In this document: in pieces, positions 1-7,254 of the stretch
Numbering within the stretch: the stretch's first letter is position 1
How the letters are laid out: the number at the start of each line of letters is the position of its first letter
Origin: JBOHSA01 sp050732995
Lineage (GTDB): Bacteria; Gemmatimonadota; Gemmatimonadetes; Gemmatimonadales; GWC2-71-9
DNA: 9,900 nucleotides
Direction of reading: 5' to 3'
NCBI GenBank assembly: GCA_050732995.1
Contig: JBOHSA010000156.1
Span: 1-9,900, forward strand
Program-made: the position numbers and the translations under genes
Notes under the pieces: generated by a model
The model's input: the letters and a program-made list of their open reading frames with translations, nothing else
What the model was told of the DNA's origin: nothing
Database searches by the model: none

Positions 1-1344
1 CTGCAGGAGCGCCGCCTCGCCCAAGCCGCCCTGGCGGAGGACCCCGCGATCGCCGCCGCCGTCCGGGCGCACAGCGCGGCGCACGGCCTCCCCGAGGCCG
101 CCGTCCGCCGGCGCGCGAACGCCTACCTCGACGAGATCCTCCCCCATTTCAACGTCCTGTCGTACTACAAGGTCGGCTACAACCTCGCCAAGGTCTTCGT
201 CAACCTGCTCTACAAGGTGAGCGTCGACTACCAGGACGAAGCCGCCCTGAAGCGCATCCCCAAACGCGACGTCGTCGTCTATCTGATGAACCACCGCTCG
301 AATGCGGACTACGTGGTCGTGGCGTACGTGCTGGCCCGCGGGGTGCACGTGAGCTACGCGGTGGGCGAATGGGCGCGGGCCTGGCCGCTCGAGTACGTGT
401 TCAAGAGCTTCGGTGCCTATTTCATCCGGCGCCGCTTCCGGGAGCCCCTGTACCACACGGTGCTCGAGCGCTACGTGCAGCTCATCACCCGCAACGGCGT
501 GACACAGGGCATCTTCCCCGAGGGCGGGCTCAGCCGCGACGGCCGGCTGCGCGCCCCCAAGCTCGGCCTGCTCGACTACATCTGCCGCACGGTCCTCGAT
601 CCGGCGTTCACCCGCGACATCTGGTTCGTCCCCGTCGCCTTGAACTACGACCGCGTGCTCGAGGACCGCTCGCTCATCCGGGAGCTGGTCGACGCGCGCG
701 ATCGCCCGGGCCGACTCGCGCAGCTCGGAACCGTGGTCTCCTACCTGGCGGGCAACACGGCGCGCCTGGTCACCGGGCGCCTCCGGCGCTACGGGCGGGC
801 GGCCGTGAACTTCGGGGCGCCCCTGTCGCTGCGGCACTGGCTCGCCGGCGCGCCACGCGGCATGCTCGCCTGGCCCAAGGAGACGCGCCTGCTCGAGCTC
901 CAGAAGCTCGCCCAGGCGACGCTCGACCGGATCGGCGCGATCATTCCCGTGACGCCCGTGCCCCTCGCGGCCGCCGCCCTGCTCTCCTTCGAGCAGACCG
1001 TCATCCCCCGCCCCCGCGTGCTCGAGCGGATGGACGAGCTGCGCGACCGGCTGCTGGAGGTGAACGGGAAGGTGGTGCGCGGGGGCGCGCGGATCGGCGA
1101 CATCTGGGACCGTGCCTGGCGCATGCTGCGGCTCCGGCGGCTGGTGGTGCAGGCGGGCGACAGCCTGATCGTGCTGCCGCGCGGCCGACCGCTGCTCGAG
1201 TACTACGCCAATTCCATCGCCCACCTGGTGCCGATCCGGGGGCCGCGACTCCCGTTCCACAAGGCTCATGAGCTGGAGACGGACCTCCCACATCTCCAAC
1301 AGCCCCAGGGAACGCGGAACGCGGACGGTCGAACGCGGAACTGA
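1..1344 (+). CDS. plsB: PlsB-type glycerol-3-phosphate acyltransferase, 5' end outside window
   Basis: The frame is open from base 1, so the gene starts upstream; 447 residues are visible. An internal GTG at 217 is not needed as a start, because the frame before it is coding-like. The order of acyltransferase blocks is that of PlsB/DHAPAT enzymes: H-x4-D in NHRSNAD (visible H98 and D103), GAYFIRR (138-144), FPEGGLSRDGRL (172-183) and VPVALNY (210-216). The C-terminal part ends with a LLEYYANSIAHLV segment typical of the family. The known reaction is acylation of sn-glycerol-3-phosphate at position 1, the first step of phospholipid synthesis, at the inner membrane. The last 11 residues before the stop are encoded by a 7-bp tandem repeat, so the native C-terminus has probably been altered by repeat growth. 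E. coli PlsB is about 800 residues; this version looks shorter, but the N-terminus is missing. A related 1-acyl-transferase is possible, though the GLSRDGR block favours PlsB. Confidence 0.85.
   Translation: MQERRLAQAALAEDPAIAAAVRAHSAAHGLPEAAVRRRANAYLDEILPHFNVLSYYKVGYNLAKVFVNLLYKVSVDYQDEAALKRIPKRDVVVYLMNHRSNADYVVVAYVLARGVHVSYAVGEWARAWPLEYVFKSFGAYFIRRRFREPLYHTVLERYVQLITRNGVTQGIFPEGGLSRDGRLRAPKLGLLDYICRTVLDPAFTRDIWFVPVALNYDRVLEDRSLIRELVDARDRPGRLAQLGTVVSYLAGNTARLVTGRLRRYGRAAVNFGAPLSLRHWLAGAPRGMLAWPKETRLLELQKLAQATLDRIGAIIPVTPVPLAAAALLSFEQTVIPRPRVLERMDELRDRLLEVNGKVVRGGARIGDIWDRAWRMLRLRRLVVQAGDSLIVLPRGRPLLEYYANSIAHLVPIRGPRLPFHKAHELETDLPHLQQPQGTRNADGRTRN
1309..1343. repeat. 7-bp tandem repeat (GGAACGC), left arm of large inverted repeat
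   Basis: Five 7-bp units can be laid out: GGAACGC at 1309 and 1316, a degenerate GGACGGT at 1323, CGAACGC at 1330 and GGAACTG at 1337. The array overlaps the last codons and stop of the plsB-like gene. It is complementary to the array at 1358-1385. Confidence 0.85.
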
Positions 1345-1357
1345 TCGGCGGGTTCAC

Positions 1358-1385
1358 TTCCGCGTTCCGACTTCCGCGTTTCGCG
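1358..1385. repeat. 7-bp tandem repeat (TTCCGCG), right arm of large inverted repeat
   Basis: Units are TTCCGCG (1358), TTCCGAC (1365), TTCCGCG (1372) and TTTCGCG (1379), ending two bases before the stop of the minus-strand gene at 1387. Read on the other strand this is the same GCGGAAC-type heptad as at 1309-1343. The two arms can pair over roughly 30 bp with a few mismatches, around a loop at about 1341-1357. The structure sits exactly between two convergent genes and may act as a bidirectional terminator, but neither side has a T-tract. Confidence 0.8.
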
Positions 1386-1386
1386 T

Positions 1387-1590
1387 TCAGTGGAGCCGCT
1401 GCAGCGCCGCCGCCGCGCGGTCGACCTGGGCGATCACCGTGAGCAACAGCTCGCGCACGACGAACTCCTGCGTCTCCATCCCCGCGAGCTGCGCCGAACA
1501 GCGCGCCACGCCCAGCGCGTCGTGCGCCTCGGCCACGGTCGCCAGCCGACGCCCCGTGGCCTCGTCGGGCATCTTGTAGATCGGCGTCAC
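1387..1590 (-). CDS. small protein of unknown function, about 67 aa
   Basis: I do not recognise this protein. The frame ending at 1387 is strongly coding-like: nearly every third base is G or C from the start region to the stop. Two starts are possible: GTG at 1590-1588 (67 aa, beginning VTPIYKMPDE) or ATG at 1572-1570 (61 aa). I chose the GTG because a TAGCTT box (1603-1598) lies 7 nt before it, the spacing expected for a leaderless mRNA; neither start has a Shine-Dalgarno sequence. The frame stays open up to 1734, but that extension would overlap the archease start and is less coding-like. The protein is Ala/Leu-rich and probably all helical (ALGVARCSAQLAG, VVRELLLTVIAQVDRAAAAL), with one Cys and no signal peptide. 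It is divergent from archease and convergent with the plsB-like gene. Confidence 0.55.
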   Translation of the reverse strand: MTPIYKMPDEATGRRLATVAEAHDALGVARCSAQLAGMETQEFVVRELLLTVIAQVDRAAAALQRLH

Positions 1591-1597
1591 GGCGCCT

Positions 1598-1603
1598 AAG
1601 CTA
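1598..1603 (-). promoter_or_regulatory. candidate -10 box of leaderless promoter
   Basis: TAGCTT on the minus strand ends 7 nt before the GTG at 1590. It matches TATAAT only at the conserved T-A-x-x-x-T positions, and no -35 box is clear. Confidence 0.3.
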
Positions 1604-1655
1604 GGGACGGGGATCCTGGCGGCAGCATCCTTTTTCGCCGGCCCGGTACACGATG

Positions 1656-1707
1656 TCTCGACCATTCTCCTTGACGATGCTCCTCGACGGTTCTCCTTGA
1701 CGCCTTT
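1656..1707. repeat. imperfect 26-bp direct tandem repeat before archease
   Basis: Copy one is 1656-1681 and copy two 1682-1707. They share CTCGAC and the 12-mer TTCTCCTTGACG (1665-1676 and 1691-1702). The second copy contains the TTG start codon of archease (1697-1699). Confidence 0.7.
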
Positions 1708-2089
1708 CAAGTTCGTTCCCCATACCGCCGACATCGCGGTGGAGCTGACCGCCCGGGACGAGCCGGGTCTCTATCAGGCGGGCCTCGACGCGCTGCGGAC
1801 GCTCCTGGTGGGTGAGAGCGAGGTCGTGCCGCGCGAAGAGCGCGCGATCGAGGTGGGAGCGGACGATCCGGGGGAGCGGTTGGTGCGCTTTCTGAGCGAG
1901 GTGCTGTACTTGTACGAGACCGAGCGCTTCCTGCCCGCCCGCACCCTGCCCGCCGGCATCGCCGGGGAGCCGTTCGACCCCTCCCGCCACGCCGCCCTGC
2001 GGGAAGTGAAGGCGGTGACCTACCACGGGGCCGACGTGCGGCGGGCGCCGGACGGCGCGCTGCAGGCCACAATCGTCTTCGATGTCTAG
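1697..2089 (+). CDS. archease (RtcB activator)
   Basis: This is a 130-residue archease-family protein, about the usual length. The diagnostic N-terminal block KFVPHTADIAVEL is at residues 4-16. A central YLYETERF segment and the C-terminal VTYHGADVRR and IVFDV strands follow, in family order. Archeases are known to speed guanylylation and turnover of the RNA ligase RtcB, using conserved acidic residues to place metal ions. The start is TTG at 1697: no ATG or GTG in this frame gives the expected N-terminus, and the protein starts where family members start. There is no convincing Shine-Dalgarno sequence, and the start lies in the second copy of a 26-bp repeat, so initiation may be weak or unusual. 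The stop at 2087-2089 overlaps the RtcB start, fitting coupled translation and a 1:1 functional pair. Confidence 0.9.
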   Translation: MTPFKFVPHTADIAVELTARDEPGLYQAGLDALRTLLVGESEVVPREERAIEVGADDPGERLVRFLSEVLYLYETERFLPARTLPAGIAGEPFDPSRHAALREVKAVTYHGADVRRAPDGALQATIVFDV

Positions 2090-3527
2090 CTCCTTCACGG
2101 TCGAACGGATCGACGCCTATCGCTGGCGCGTCCCCAAGCGCGGCGGGATGCGGACCCACGGCCTGATCTTCGCCGACGAAGGCCTGATGCAGGACCTCGA
2201 AGGCGATCAGGCCGTGCAGCAGGTGGTGAACGTCGCGCACCTCCCCGGCATCGTCGGGCCGGCCATCGCGATGCCCGACATCCATTGGGGCTACGGGTTT
2301 CCAATCGGCGGGGTGGCGGCGTTCGACGAAGCGGAGGGCGTCGTGTCGCCCGGCGGCGTCGGCTACGACATCAACTGTGGCGTCCGCCTGCTGGTCGCTC
2401 CGCTCGGCGTGCAGGACGCGCGGCCCCGGCTGCGCGCGCTCCTGGACGCGCTGTTCGCGACCATTCCATCCGGCGTCGGCGCGTCCCGCTCCGATATGCG
2501 ACTCCAGCGGGGGGACCTGGACCGGGTGTTGCGGGCCGGCGCCCGCTGGGCCGTCGAGCGGGGATTCGGGCGGGACGGCGACCTCGATGCGATCGAAGCG
2601 GGCGGCGCGCTCCCCGACGCCGACCCGGCCTGCGTCTCGGAGCGCGCCAAAGAGCGCGGCGCGAACCAGCTTGGCACCGTGGGGAGCGGCAACCACTTCG
2701 TCGAGGTCGGGTACGTGGCCGAGACGTTCGATCCCCCCGTCGCCGCCCGGCTCGGTCTCGAGCCCGGTCGCCTGACGGTGTTCATCCACTCGGGCTCGCG
2801 CGGGCTCGGCTACCAGGTGTGCGACGATTCGCTCGCCACGATGCTCCGCGCGGCCGAGAAATACGGCATCGCGCTGCCGGACAAGCAGCTGTGCTGCGCG
2901 CCGCTCCAGAGCCCCGAGGCGCGGGCGTACTGGGGGGCAATGAACGCCGCGGCAAACTACGCCTTCGCCAACCGCCAGCTCATGGCGCATTACGCCCGGG
3001 CGGCGCTGGGCAAGGTGTTCGGAGCGGACGTCGGAGTCCGCACCCGGCTGGTGTACGACGTGTGCCACAACATCGCCAAGCTCGAGACGCACGAAGTGGA
3101 CGGGAAGCCCAGACGCCTGTGCGTGCACCGCAAGGGCGCGACCCGCGCCTTCCCGCCGGGCCATCCGGAGCTCGCCCCCCAGTTCACGGACATCGGGCAG
3201 CCGGTGCTGATTCCGGGCGACATGGGACGCTACTCCTACGTGCTCGTCGGAACGGACGGGGCCTTCCGCGAGACGTTCGGCTCGACCTGCCACGGCGCGG
3301 GGCGGAGGCTCAGCCGCCACAAGGCCAAGCAGCTCGCCCGGTCGCGCAATGTCCCCAAGGAGCTCGAGGCACAAGGGATTCTCGTGCGCGCGGCGACGCG
3401 GGCCACGGTGGACGAGGAGCTCCCCGAGGCGTACAAGGATGTGGCGCGGGTGGTGGAGGCGGTGCACGCCGCCGGGATCGGTCGGAAGGTGGCGCAACTC
3501 AAGCCGCTAGCGGTAGTTAAGGGCTGA
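2082..3527 (+). CDS. rtcB: RNA-splicing ligase RtcB
   Basis: This is a full-length RtcB, 481 residues. RtcB joins 2',3'-cyclic-phosphate or 3'-phosphate RNA ends to 5'-OH ends using GTP and Mn2+, in tRNA splicing and RNA repair. The expected residues are all visible: D96 and C99 in GGVGYDINCG, N204 and H205 in GSGNHF, H236 in HSGSRG, H329 in VCHN, and H404 in STCHGAGR. H404 corresponds to the histidine that becomes guanylylated in Pyrococcus RtcB; the others match its metal- and GTP-binding set. PDIHWGYGFPIGG (65-77) and HRKGATRAFPPG (349-360) are further family blocks. The ATG lies inside the archease gene (8-nt overlap), so the two are co-translated. No rtcA or rtcR is present in the window. 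Nothing is missing or broken. Confidence 0.97.
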   Translation: MSSSFTVERIDAYRWRVPKRGGMRTHGLIFADEGLMQDLEGDQAVQQVVNVAHLPGIVGPAIAMPDIHWGYGFPIGGVAAFDEAEGVVSPGGVGYDINCGVRLLVAPLGVQDARPRLRALLDALFATIPSGVGASRSDMRLQRGDLDRVLRAGARWAVERGFGRDGDLDAIEAGGALPDADPACVSERAKERGANQLGTVGSGNHFVEVGYVAETFDPPVAARLGLEPGRLTVFIHSGSRGLGYQVCDDSLATMLRAAEKYGIALPDKQLCCAPLQSPEARAYWGAMNAAANYAFANRQLMAHYARAALGKVFGADVGVRTRLVYDVCHNIAKLETHEVDGKPRRLCVHRKGATRAFPPGHPELAPQFTDIGQPVLIPGDMGRYSYVLVGTDGAFRETFGSTCHGAGRRLSRHKAKQLARSRNVPKELEAQGILVRAATRATVDEELPEAYKDVARVVEAVHAAGIGRKVAQLKPLAVVKG

Positions 3528-3550
3528 CCCCAGTTCCGCTCGCACGTCGC

Positions 3551-3556
3551 TAGATT
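3551..3556 (+). promoter_or_regulatory. candidate -10 box before kup
   Basis: TAGATT lies 8 nt before the kup ATG (3565), so a transcript from it would have at most a couple of leader bases. A GGGGG run at 3557-3561 could instead be a poorly spaced ribosome-binding site. No -35 box is clear. kup could also be read through from rtcB, 37 nt upstream. Confidence 0.3.
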
Positions 3557-3564
3557 GGGGGCCC

Positions 3565-5448
3565 ATGGAGAGAAGCCCCCCCTCCGGCCGATACCTCGCC
3601 CTACTCGCCCTGACGGCCCTCGGCGTCGTCTATGGCGACATCGGGACCAGTCCGCTGTACGCGATCCGCGAGGCCTTCCACGGGCCCCACGCGATCCCCG
3701 TCACACCGGGCAACATCCTGGGCGTCCTCTCGCTGATCTTCTGGTCGCTCGTCCTGGTGGTCACGATCAAGTACCACCTCATCATCATCCGCGCTGACAA
3801 CAAGGGCGAAGGCGGCGTCCTCGCTCTGATGGCGCTGGTCCAGGGGAGCCGTTTGGCGCGGGGACTGTCGCCCCGCCGCATCATGATCGTTCTGGGCATC
3901 TTCGGAGCGGCCCTGTTGTACGCCGACGGCGCCCTGACGCCGGCGATCTCCGTCATGAGCGCGGTCGAGGGCCTCGAAGTGGCCACGCCTGCCCTCGCCG
4001 ACTGGGTGGTCCCGGTGACGCTCGTGATCCTCATCGGCCTCTTTCTCTTTCAGAGCCGGGGCACCGCCGGAGTCGGGGCCGTGTTCGGCCCAGTGACGCT
4101 CCTCTGGTTCCTCGTCATCGGCGCGCTAGGCCTGGCCGAAATCGTCCGTCACCCTGCGGTGCTCGCCGCGGTGTCTCCGCACCACGCCGCGCGCTTCTTC
4201 GCCGAGGACCCGGGTCGGGGCCTCTTGGTGCTCGGGGCCGTGTTCCTCGTCGTCACGGGCGGCGAAGCCCTGTACGCCGATCTCGGGCATTTCGGCCACC
4301 GCGCGATCCAGCTGGCGTGGTTCACCACCGCGTTTCCGGCGCTGCTGCTCAACTACTTCGGCCAGGGCGCGCTGCTGCTGGGAGAGCCGGCGGCCGCGGT
4401 GAATCCCTTCTACCACCTCGCCCCGAACTGGGCGCTCTACCCGCTCATCGCGCTGGCCACGGCCGCCGCCGTGATCGCCTCGCAGGCCGTCATCTCCGGT
4501 GCCTTTTCGCTGACGCGGCAGGCCGTGCAGCTCGGCTATAGCCCGCGGATGCAGATCGAGCACACGTCCTCGCGCGAGATCGGCCAGATCTATGTCCCGG
4601 CGGTCAACTGGGGCCTGATGCTGCTCACCTGCGCCCTCGTGCTCGGCTTCCGCTCGTCGAGCAGCATCGCCGGGGCCTATGGCGTGGCGCTGTCGGCGCT
4701 GATGACTCTCACGACGGTGATGTTCTACGTGATGTGCCGCGAAGTCTGGGGCTGGAGCATCACGCGCGCGGCGCTCGTCTGCGGGCTCTTTCTTGCGATG
4801 GACCTTCCATTCCTGGCCGCGAACGCCCTGAAGATCCGCTACGGCGGCTGGGTTCCCCTGGCCATCGCGGCGGGCGTCTTCGTGCTGATGACCACCTGGA
4901 AGCGCGGCCGCGCAATCCTCGCCAAGCGCATGATGGAAAAGTCCATGCCGCTCAAGATGCTGCTCGCCGATTTGGCCGCGGAGCCGCCGACGCGCGTCCC
5001 GGGCACCGCCGTGTTCATGTACGGCAACCCCGACGGCACGCCCCCGGCGCTGGTCCACAACCTCGCGCACAACAAGGTGTTGCACGAAAAGGTCGTGTTC
5101 CTCACGATCGTCACCGAGGACGTGCCCCACGTCCTGGCCGAAGATCGTGTCACGATGAAGCGGCTGGGGAAAGGCTTCCACGCGGTGCACGCGCGCTACG
5201 GCTTCATGGAGGACCCCGATATCCAGGAAGTGCTCGATGCCTGCAAAGCGCAGGGGCTCGACATCCGGGTGGAGGGCACCACCTTTTTCCTCGGGCGCGA
5301 AACCCTGATCGCCACCGACCGGCCGGGGATGGCGCAATGGCGCGAGCGGTTGTTCGCCGTCATGTCCCGGAACGCCATGCGCGCGACGGCATTCTTCAAG
5401 ATTCCTCCGAACCAGGTGTTCGAGGTCGGGGCCCAGGTAGAGCTGTGA
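3565..5448 (+). CDS. kup: Kup-family potassium uptake protein
   Basis: This is a complete 627-residue member of the KUP/HAK/KT (TrkD) family, normal length for bacteria. The signature VVYGDIGTSPLYA (21-33) lies in the first membrane segment and DNKGEGGVLAL (78-88) just after the second. About 12 hydrophobic segments run to near residue 442, followed by a basic TTWKRGR (443-449) and a soluble C-terminal domain of about 180 residues with the family's MYGNP and FFLGRE motifs. Kup proteins import K+ with protons across the inner membrane, mainly at low pH or in turgor adjustment. The ATG at 3565 places the signature at the usual distance from the N-terminus. The gene follows rtcB by 37 nt; no functional link to it is apparent. 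The 37-nt gap leaves no room for a c-di-AMP riboswitch. Confidence 0.96.
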   Translation: MERSPPSGRYLALLALTALGVVYGDIGTSPLYAIREAFHGPHAIPVTPGNILGVLSLIFWSLVLVVTIKYHLIIIRADNKGEGGVLALMALVQGSRLARGLSPRRIMIVLGIFGAALLYADGALTPAISVMSAVEGLEVATPALADWVVPVTLVILIGLFLFQSRGTAGVGAVFGPVTLLWFLVIGALGLAEIVRHPAVLAAVSPHHAARFFAEDPGRGLLVLGAVFLVVTGGEALYADLGHFGHRAIQLAWFTTAFPALLLNYFGQGALLLGEPAAAVNPFYHLAPNWALYPLIALATAAAVIASQAVISGAFSLTRQAVQLGYSPRMQIEHTSSREIGQIYVPAVNWGLMLLTCALVLGFRSSSSIAGAYGVALSALMTLTTVMFYVMCREVWGWSITRAALVCGLFLAMDLPFLAANALKIRYGGWVPLAIAAGVFVLMTTWKRGRAILAKRMMEKSMPLKMLLADLAAEPPTRVPGTAVFMYGNPDGTPPALVHNLAHNKVLHEKVVFLTIVTEDVPHVLAEDRVTMKRLGKGFHAVHARYGFMEDPDIQEVLDACKAQGLDIRVEGTTFFLGRETLIATDRPGMAQWRERLFAVMSRNAMRATAFFKIPPNQVFEVGAQVEL

Positions 5449-5549
5449 ACTAACGACGCAGGGAGCTCAGAGCAGTTCGCTCCTGGAGCCGGTCGGCGTC
5501 CGCTCACCGGAGTGACCTGCTCCGTGCTCTGTGCCCCCGGAGGGACCAA
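5449..5549 (+). other. kup-amidohydrolase intergenic segment with weak hairpins
   Basis: A 5-bp GGAGC/GCTCC stem (5462-5466 with 5479-5483) is the clearest structure. There is no T-tract, so I do not call a terminator. I see no convincing -10/-35 pair, so the next gene may be read through from kup. Confidence 0.3.
5539..5544 (+). promoter_or_regulatory. ribosome-binding site of the amidohydrolase
   Basis: GGAGGG lies 5 nt before the ATG at 5550. It fixes that start, although the resulting signal peptide is unusually short. It is one of the best Shine-Dalgarno sequences in the window. Confidence 0.7.
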
Positions 5550-7205
5550 ATGATCCAAGTTGTCCTCCTGCTCGCAGGCGCCGCACAGAATCCCCAGCGG
5601 GTGGAGCCCGCCGCCGATCTGGTCGTCACCAACGCGCGGATCTACACGGCCGACGGCACGCGCCCTCTGGCCGAGGCCCTGGCGGTGCGCGAGGGTCGGA
5701 TCGCGTTCGTGGGGAGCGCGCGGGGGGCCGAGGCGCTGGTGGGCCCGCGCACCGAGCGGCTCGATCTCGCCGGCCGGACCGTGATCCCCGGAATGGTGGA
5801 CGCCCACGCGCACCTGCTCGGCCTGGGCCAAGCGCTCCGCCGCGTCGACCTCGTCGGCACGCGGACCTACGAGGCGGTGGTCGCGCGCGCCGTCCAGCGC
5901 GCCCGGACCGCGCGCCCCGGCGAGTGGATCCAGGGCCGCGGCTGGGACCAGAACGACTGGCCCGATACGCGCTTCCCGACGCACGAGGCGCTCTCCCGGG
6001 CGGTGCCCAACAACCCCGTCTACCTGACGCGGGTCGACGGGCACGCCGCCCTGGTGAACGCGAAGGCGTTGGAGCTCGCCGGCGTGACCGCGGCCACGCC
6101 CGACCCGGAGGGGGGCCGCTTCCTCCGCGATACGAGCGGCAACCCGACCGGGGTGTTGATCGACCGCGCGCAGGGGGTCGTGGGCCGGGTGATTCCCCCT
6201 ACGTCCCGCGCCGAGCTCCGCGAGGCGACGCTGGCGGCGATCGCGGAGGCGAACCGCTGGGGGCTCACCGGCATCCACGACGCGGGCGTCGGCCCGGAGG
6301 GGATCGAGGTCTACGAGGAGCTCGCGAAGGCCGGGCGCTATGACCTGCGCAATTACGTGATGATCCGCTCCGATGACTCCACGCTCGAGCGCTTTTTCCG
6401 GCGCGGGCCCCAGAGCGCCCTGTACGGCGGCCGGCTCTGGATCCGGGCGGTGAAAATCACCGCGGACGGAGCCCTGGGGAGCCGAGGGGCGGCCCTACTC
6501 GAGCCCTACACCGACGAACCAGGCAATACCGGGCTCCTCACCACGCCCCCCGAACGGATCCGCCGCGTGGCGGTGCGCGCCCTGCAATCGGGGTTTCAGC
6601 TCAACGTGCACGCCATCGGCGACCGCGCCAACCGCGTGGTGCTCGATCAGTTCGAAGCGGCGCTGCGCGAGGTGCCGGTCGCCGACCATCGGTTCCGGAT
6701 CGAGCACGCCCAAAACCTGACCTACCAGGACATTCCCCGGTTCGCCCAGCTCGACGTGATCCCCTCGATGCAGGGCAGCCACCAGTCGAGCGATATGTAC
6801 TGGGTGCCGACCCGGCTCGGCTGGGCGCGGTCGCAGGGCGCCTACACCTGGCGCTCGCTGCTCAACACGGGCGTCGTCATCCCCAACGGGTCGGATTCCC
6901 CGGTGGAGCCGGTGAACCCGCTGATCTCGTTCCATGCCTTCGTCACCCGCCAGGACGCCGCCGGCTTTCCCACCGGCGGCTGGTTCCCCGGCGAGCGGAC
7001 CACGCGGGAGGAGGCGTTGCTGTCCATGACGCTGTGGCCGGCGTACGCCGCGTTCATGGAGCACGAGTCGGGCTCGCTCACGGCCGGCAAATACGCCGAT
7101 TTCGTGGTGCTGGACCGCGACATCATGTCGGTGGCGCCGGAGGACATCCTGAAGACGGCCGTCGTGCTGACGGTGCTGGGTGGACGAGCGGTGTATCGGC
7201 GGTAG
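5550..7205 (+). CDS. YtcJ-type metal-dependent amidohydrolase, probably exported
   Basis: The 551 residues match the amidohydrolase-3/YtcJ family of the metal-dependent hydrolase superfamily. Visible metal and catalytic positions are H86 and H88 in DAHAH (84-88), K302 in VKITADGALGSRGA (301-314), H354 in NVHAIGDRAN, H386 in RIEHAQ and D449 in NGSDSP. A composite beta-domain is formed by the N-terminal DLVVTNARIYTADG (23-36) and the C-terminal GKYADFVVLDRD (513-524). The family includes N-substituted formamide deformylase, but the true substrate of most members is unknown and cannot be read here. The N-terminus MIQVVLLLAGAAQ is hydrophobic with a plausible cut at A-A-Q but lacks the usual positive n-region. 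GGAGGG before the ATG nevertheless supports this start. The gene is 101 nt downstream of kup and its stop is only 5 nt from the minus-strand terminator at 7211. Confidence 0.88.
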   Translation: MIQVVLLLAGAAQNPQRVEPAADLVVTNARIYTADGTRPLAEALAVREGRIAFVGSARGAEALVGPRTERLDLAGRTVIPGMVDAHAHLLGLGQALRRVDLVGTRTYEAVVARAVQRARTARPGEWIQGRGWDQNDWPDTRFPTHEALSRAVPNNPVYLTRVDGHAALVNAKALELAGVTAATPDPEGGRFLRDTSGNPTGVLIDRAQGVVGRVIPPTSRAELREATLAAIAEANRWGLTGIHDAGVGPEGIEVYEELAKAGRYDLRNYVMIRSDDSTLERFFRRGPQSALYGGRLWIRAVKITADGALGSRGAALLEPYTDEPGNTGLLTTPPERIRRVAVRALQSGFQLNVHAIGDRANRVVLDQFEAALREVPVADHRFRIEHAQNLTYQDIPRFAQLDVIPSMQGSHQSSDMYWVPTRLGWARSQGAYTWRSLLNTGVVIPNGSDSPVEPVNPLISFHAFVTRQDAAGFPTGGWFPGERTTREEALLSMTLWPAYAAFMEHESGSLTAGKYADFVVLDRDIMSVAPEDILKTAVVLTVLGGRAVYRR

Positions 7206-7210
7206 GCGTG

Positions 7211-7254
7211 AAAAACAAGAGCCCCCGAGACGGCACGATAGGCCGCCCGGGGGC
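7211..7254 (-). terminator. strong Rho-independent terminator on minus strand
   Basis: Read on the minus strand, GCCCCCGGGCGGC (7254-7242) pairs with GCCGTCTCGGGGGC (7234-7221). This gives 13 pairs with one bulged T and a 7-nt loop, followed by TCTTGTTTTT (7220-7211). The T-tract exists only in this direction, so it ends a minus-strand transcript just before antisense transcription of the amidohydrolase would begin. Confidence 0.85.

Noticed and set aside
1707..3497. 596-codon open frame on the minus strand across archease and rtcB
   Set aside because: It is antisense to two genes with unmistakable family motifs, and its Arg/Pro/His-rich product is typical of the reverse frame of GC-rich coding DNA.
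3528..3564. c-di-AMP riboswitch before kup
   Set aside because: Only 37 nt separate rtcB and kup, too short for that aptamer.
4126..5337. 403-codon minus-strand frame inside kup
   Set aside because: It is a reverse-frame shadow of kup; its composition is rich in His, Arg and Glu and it has no recognisable motif.
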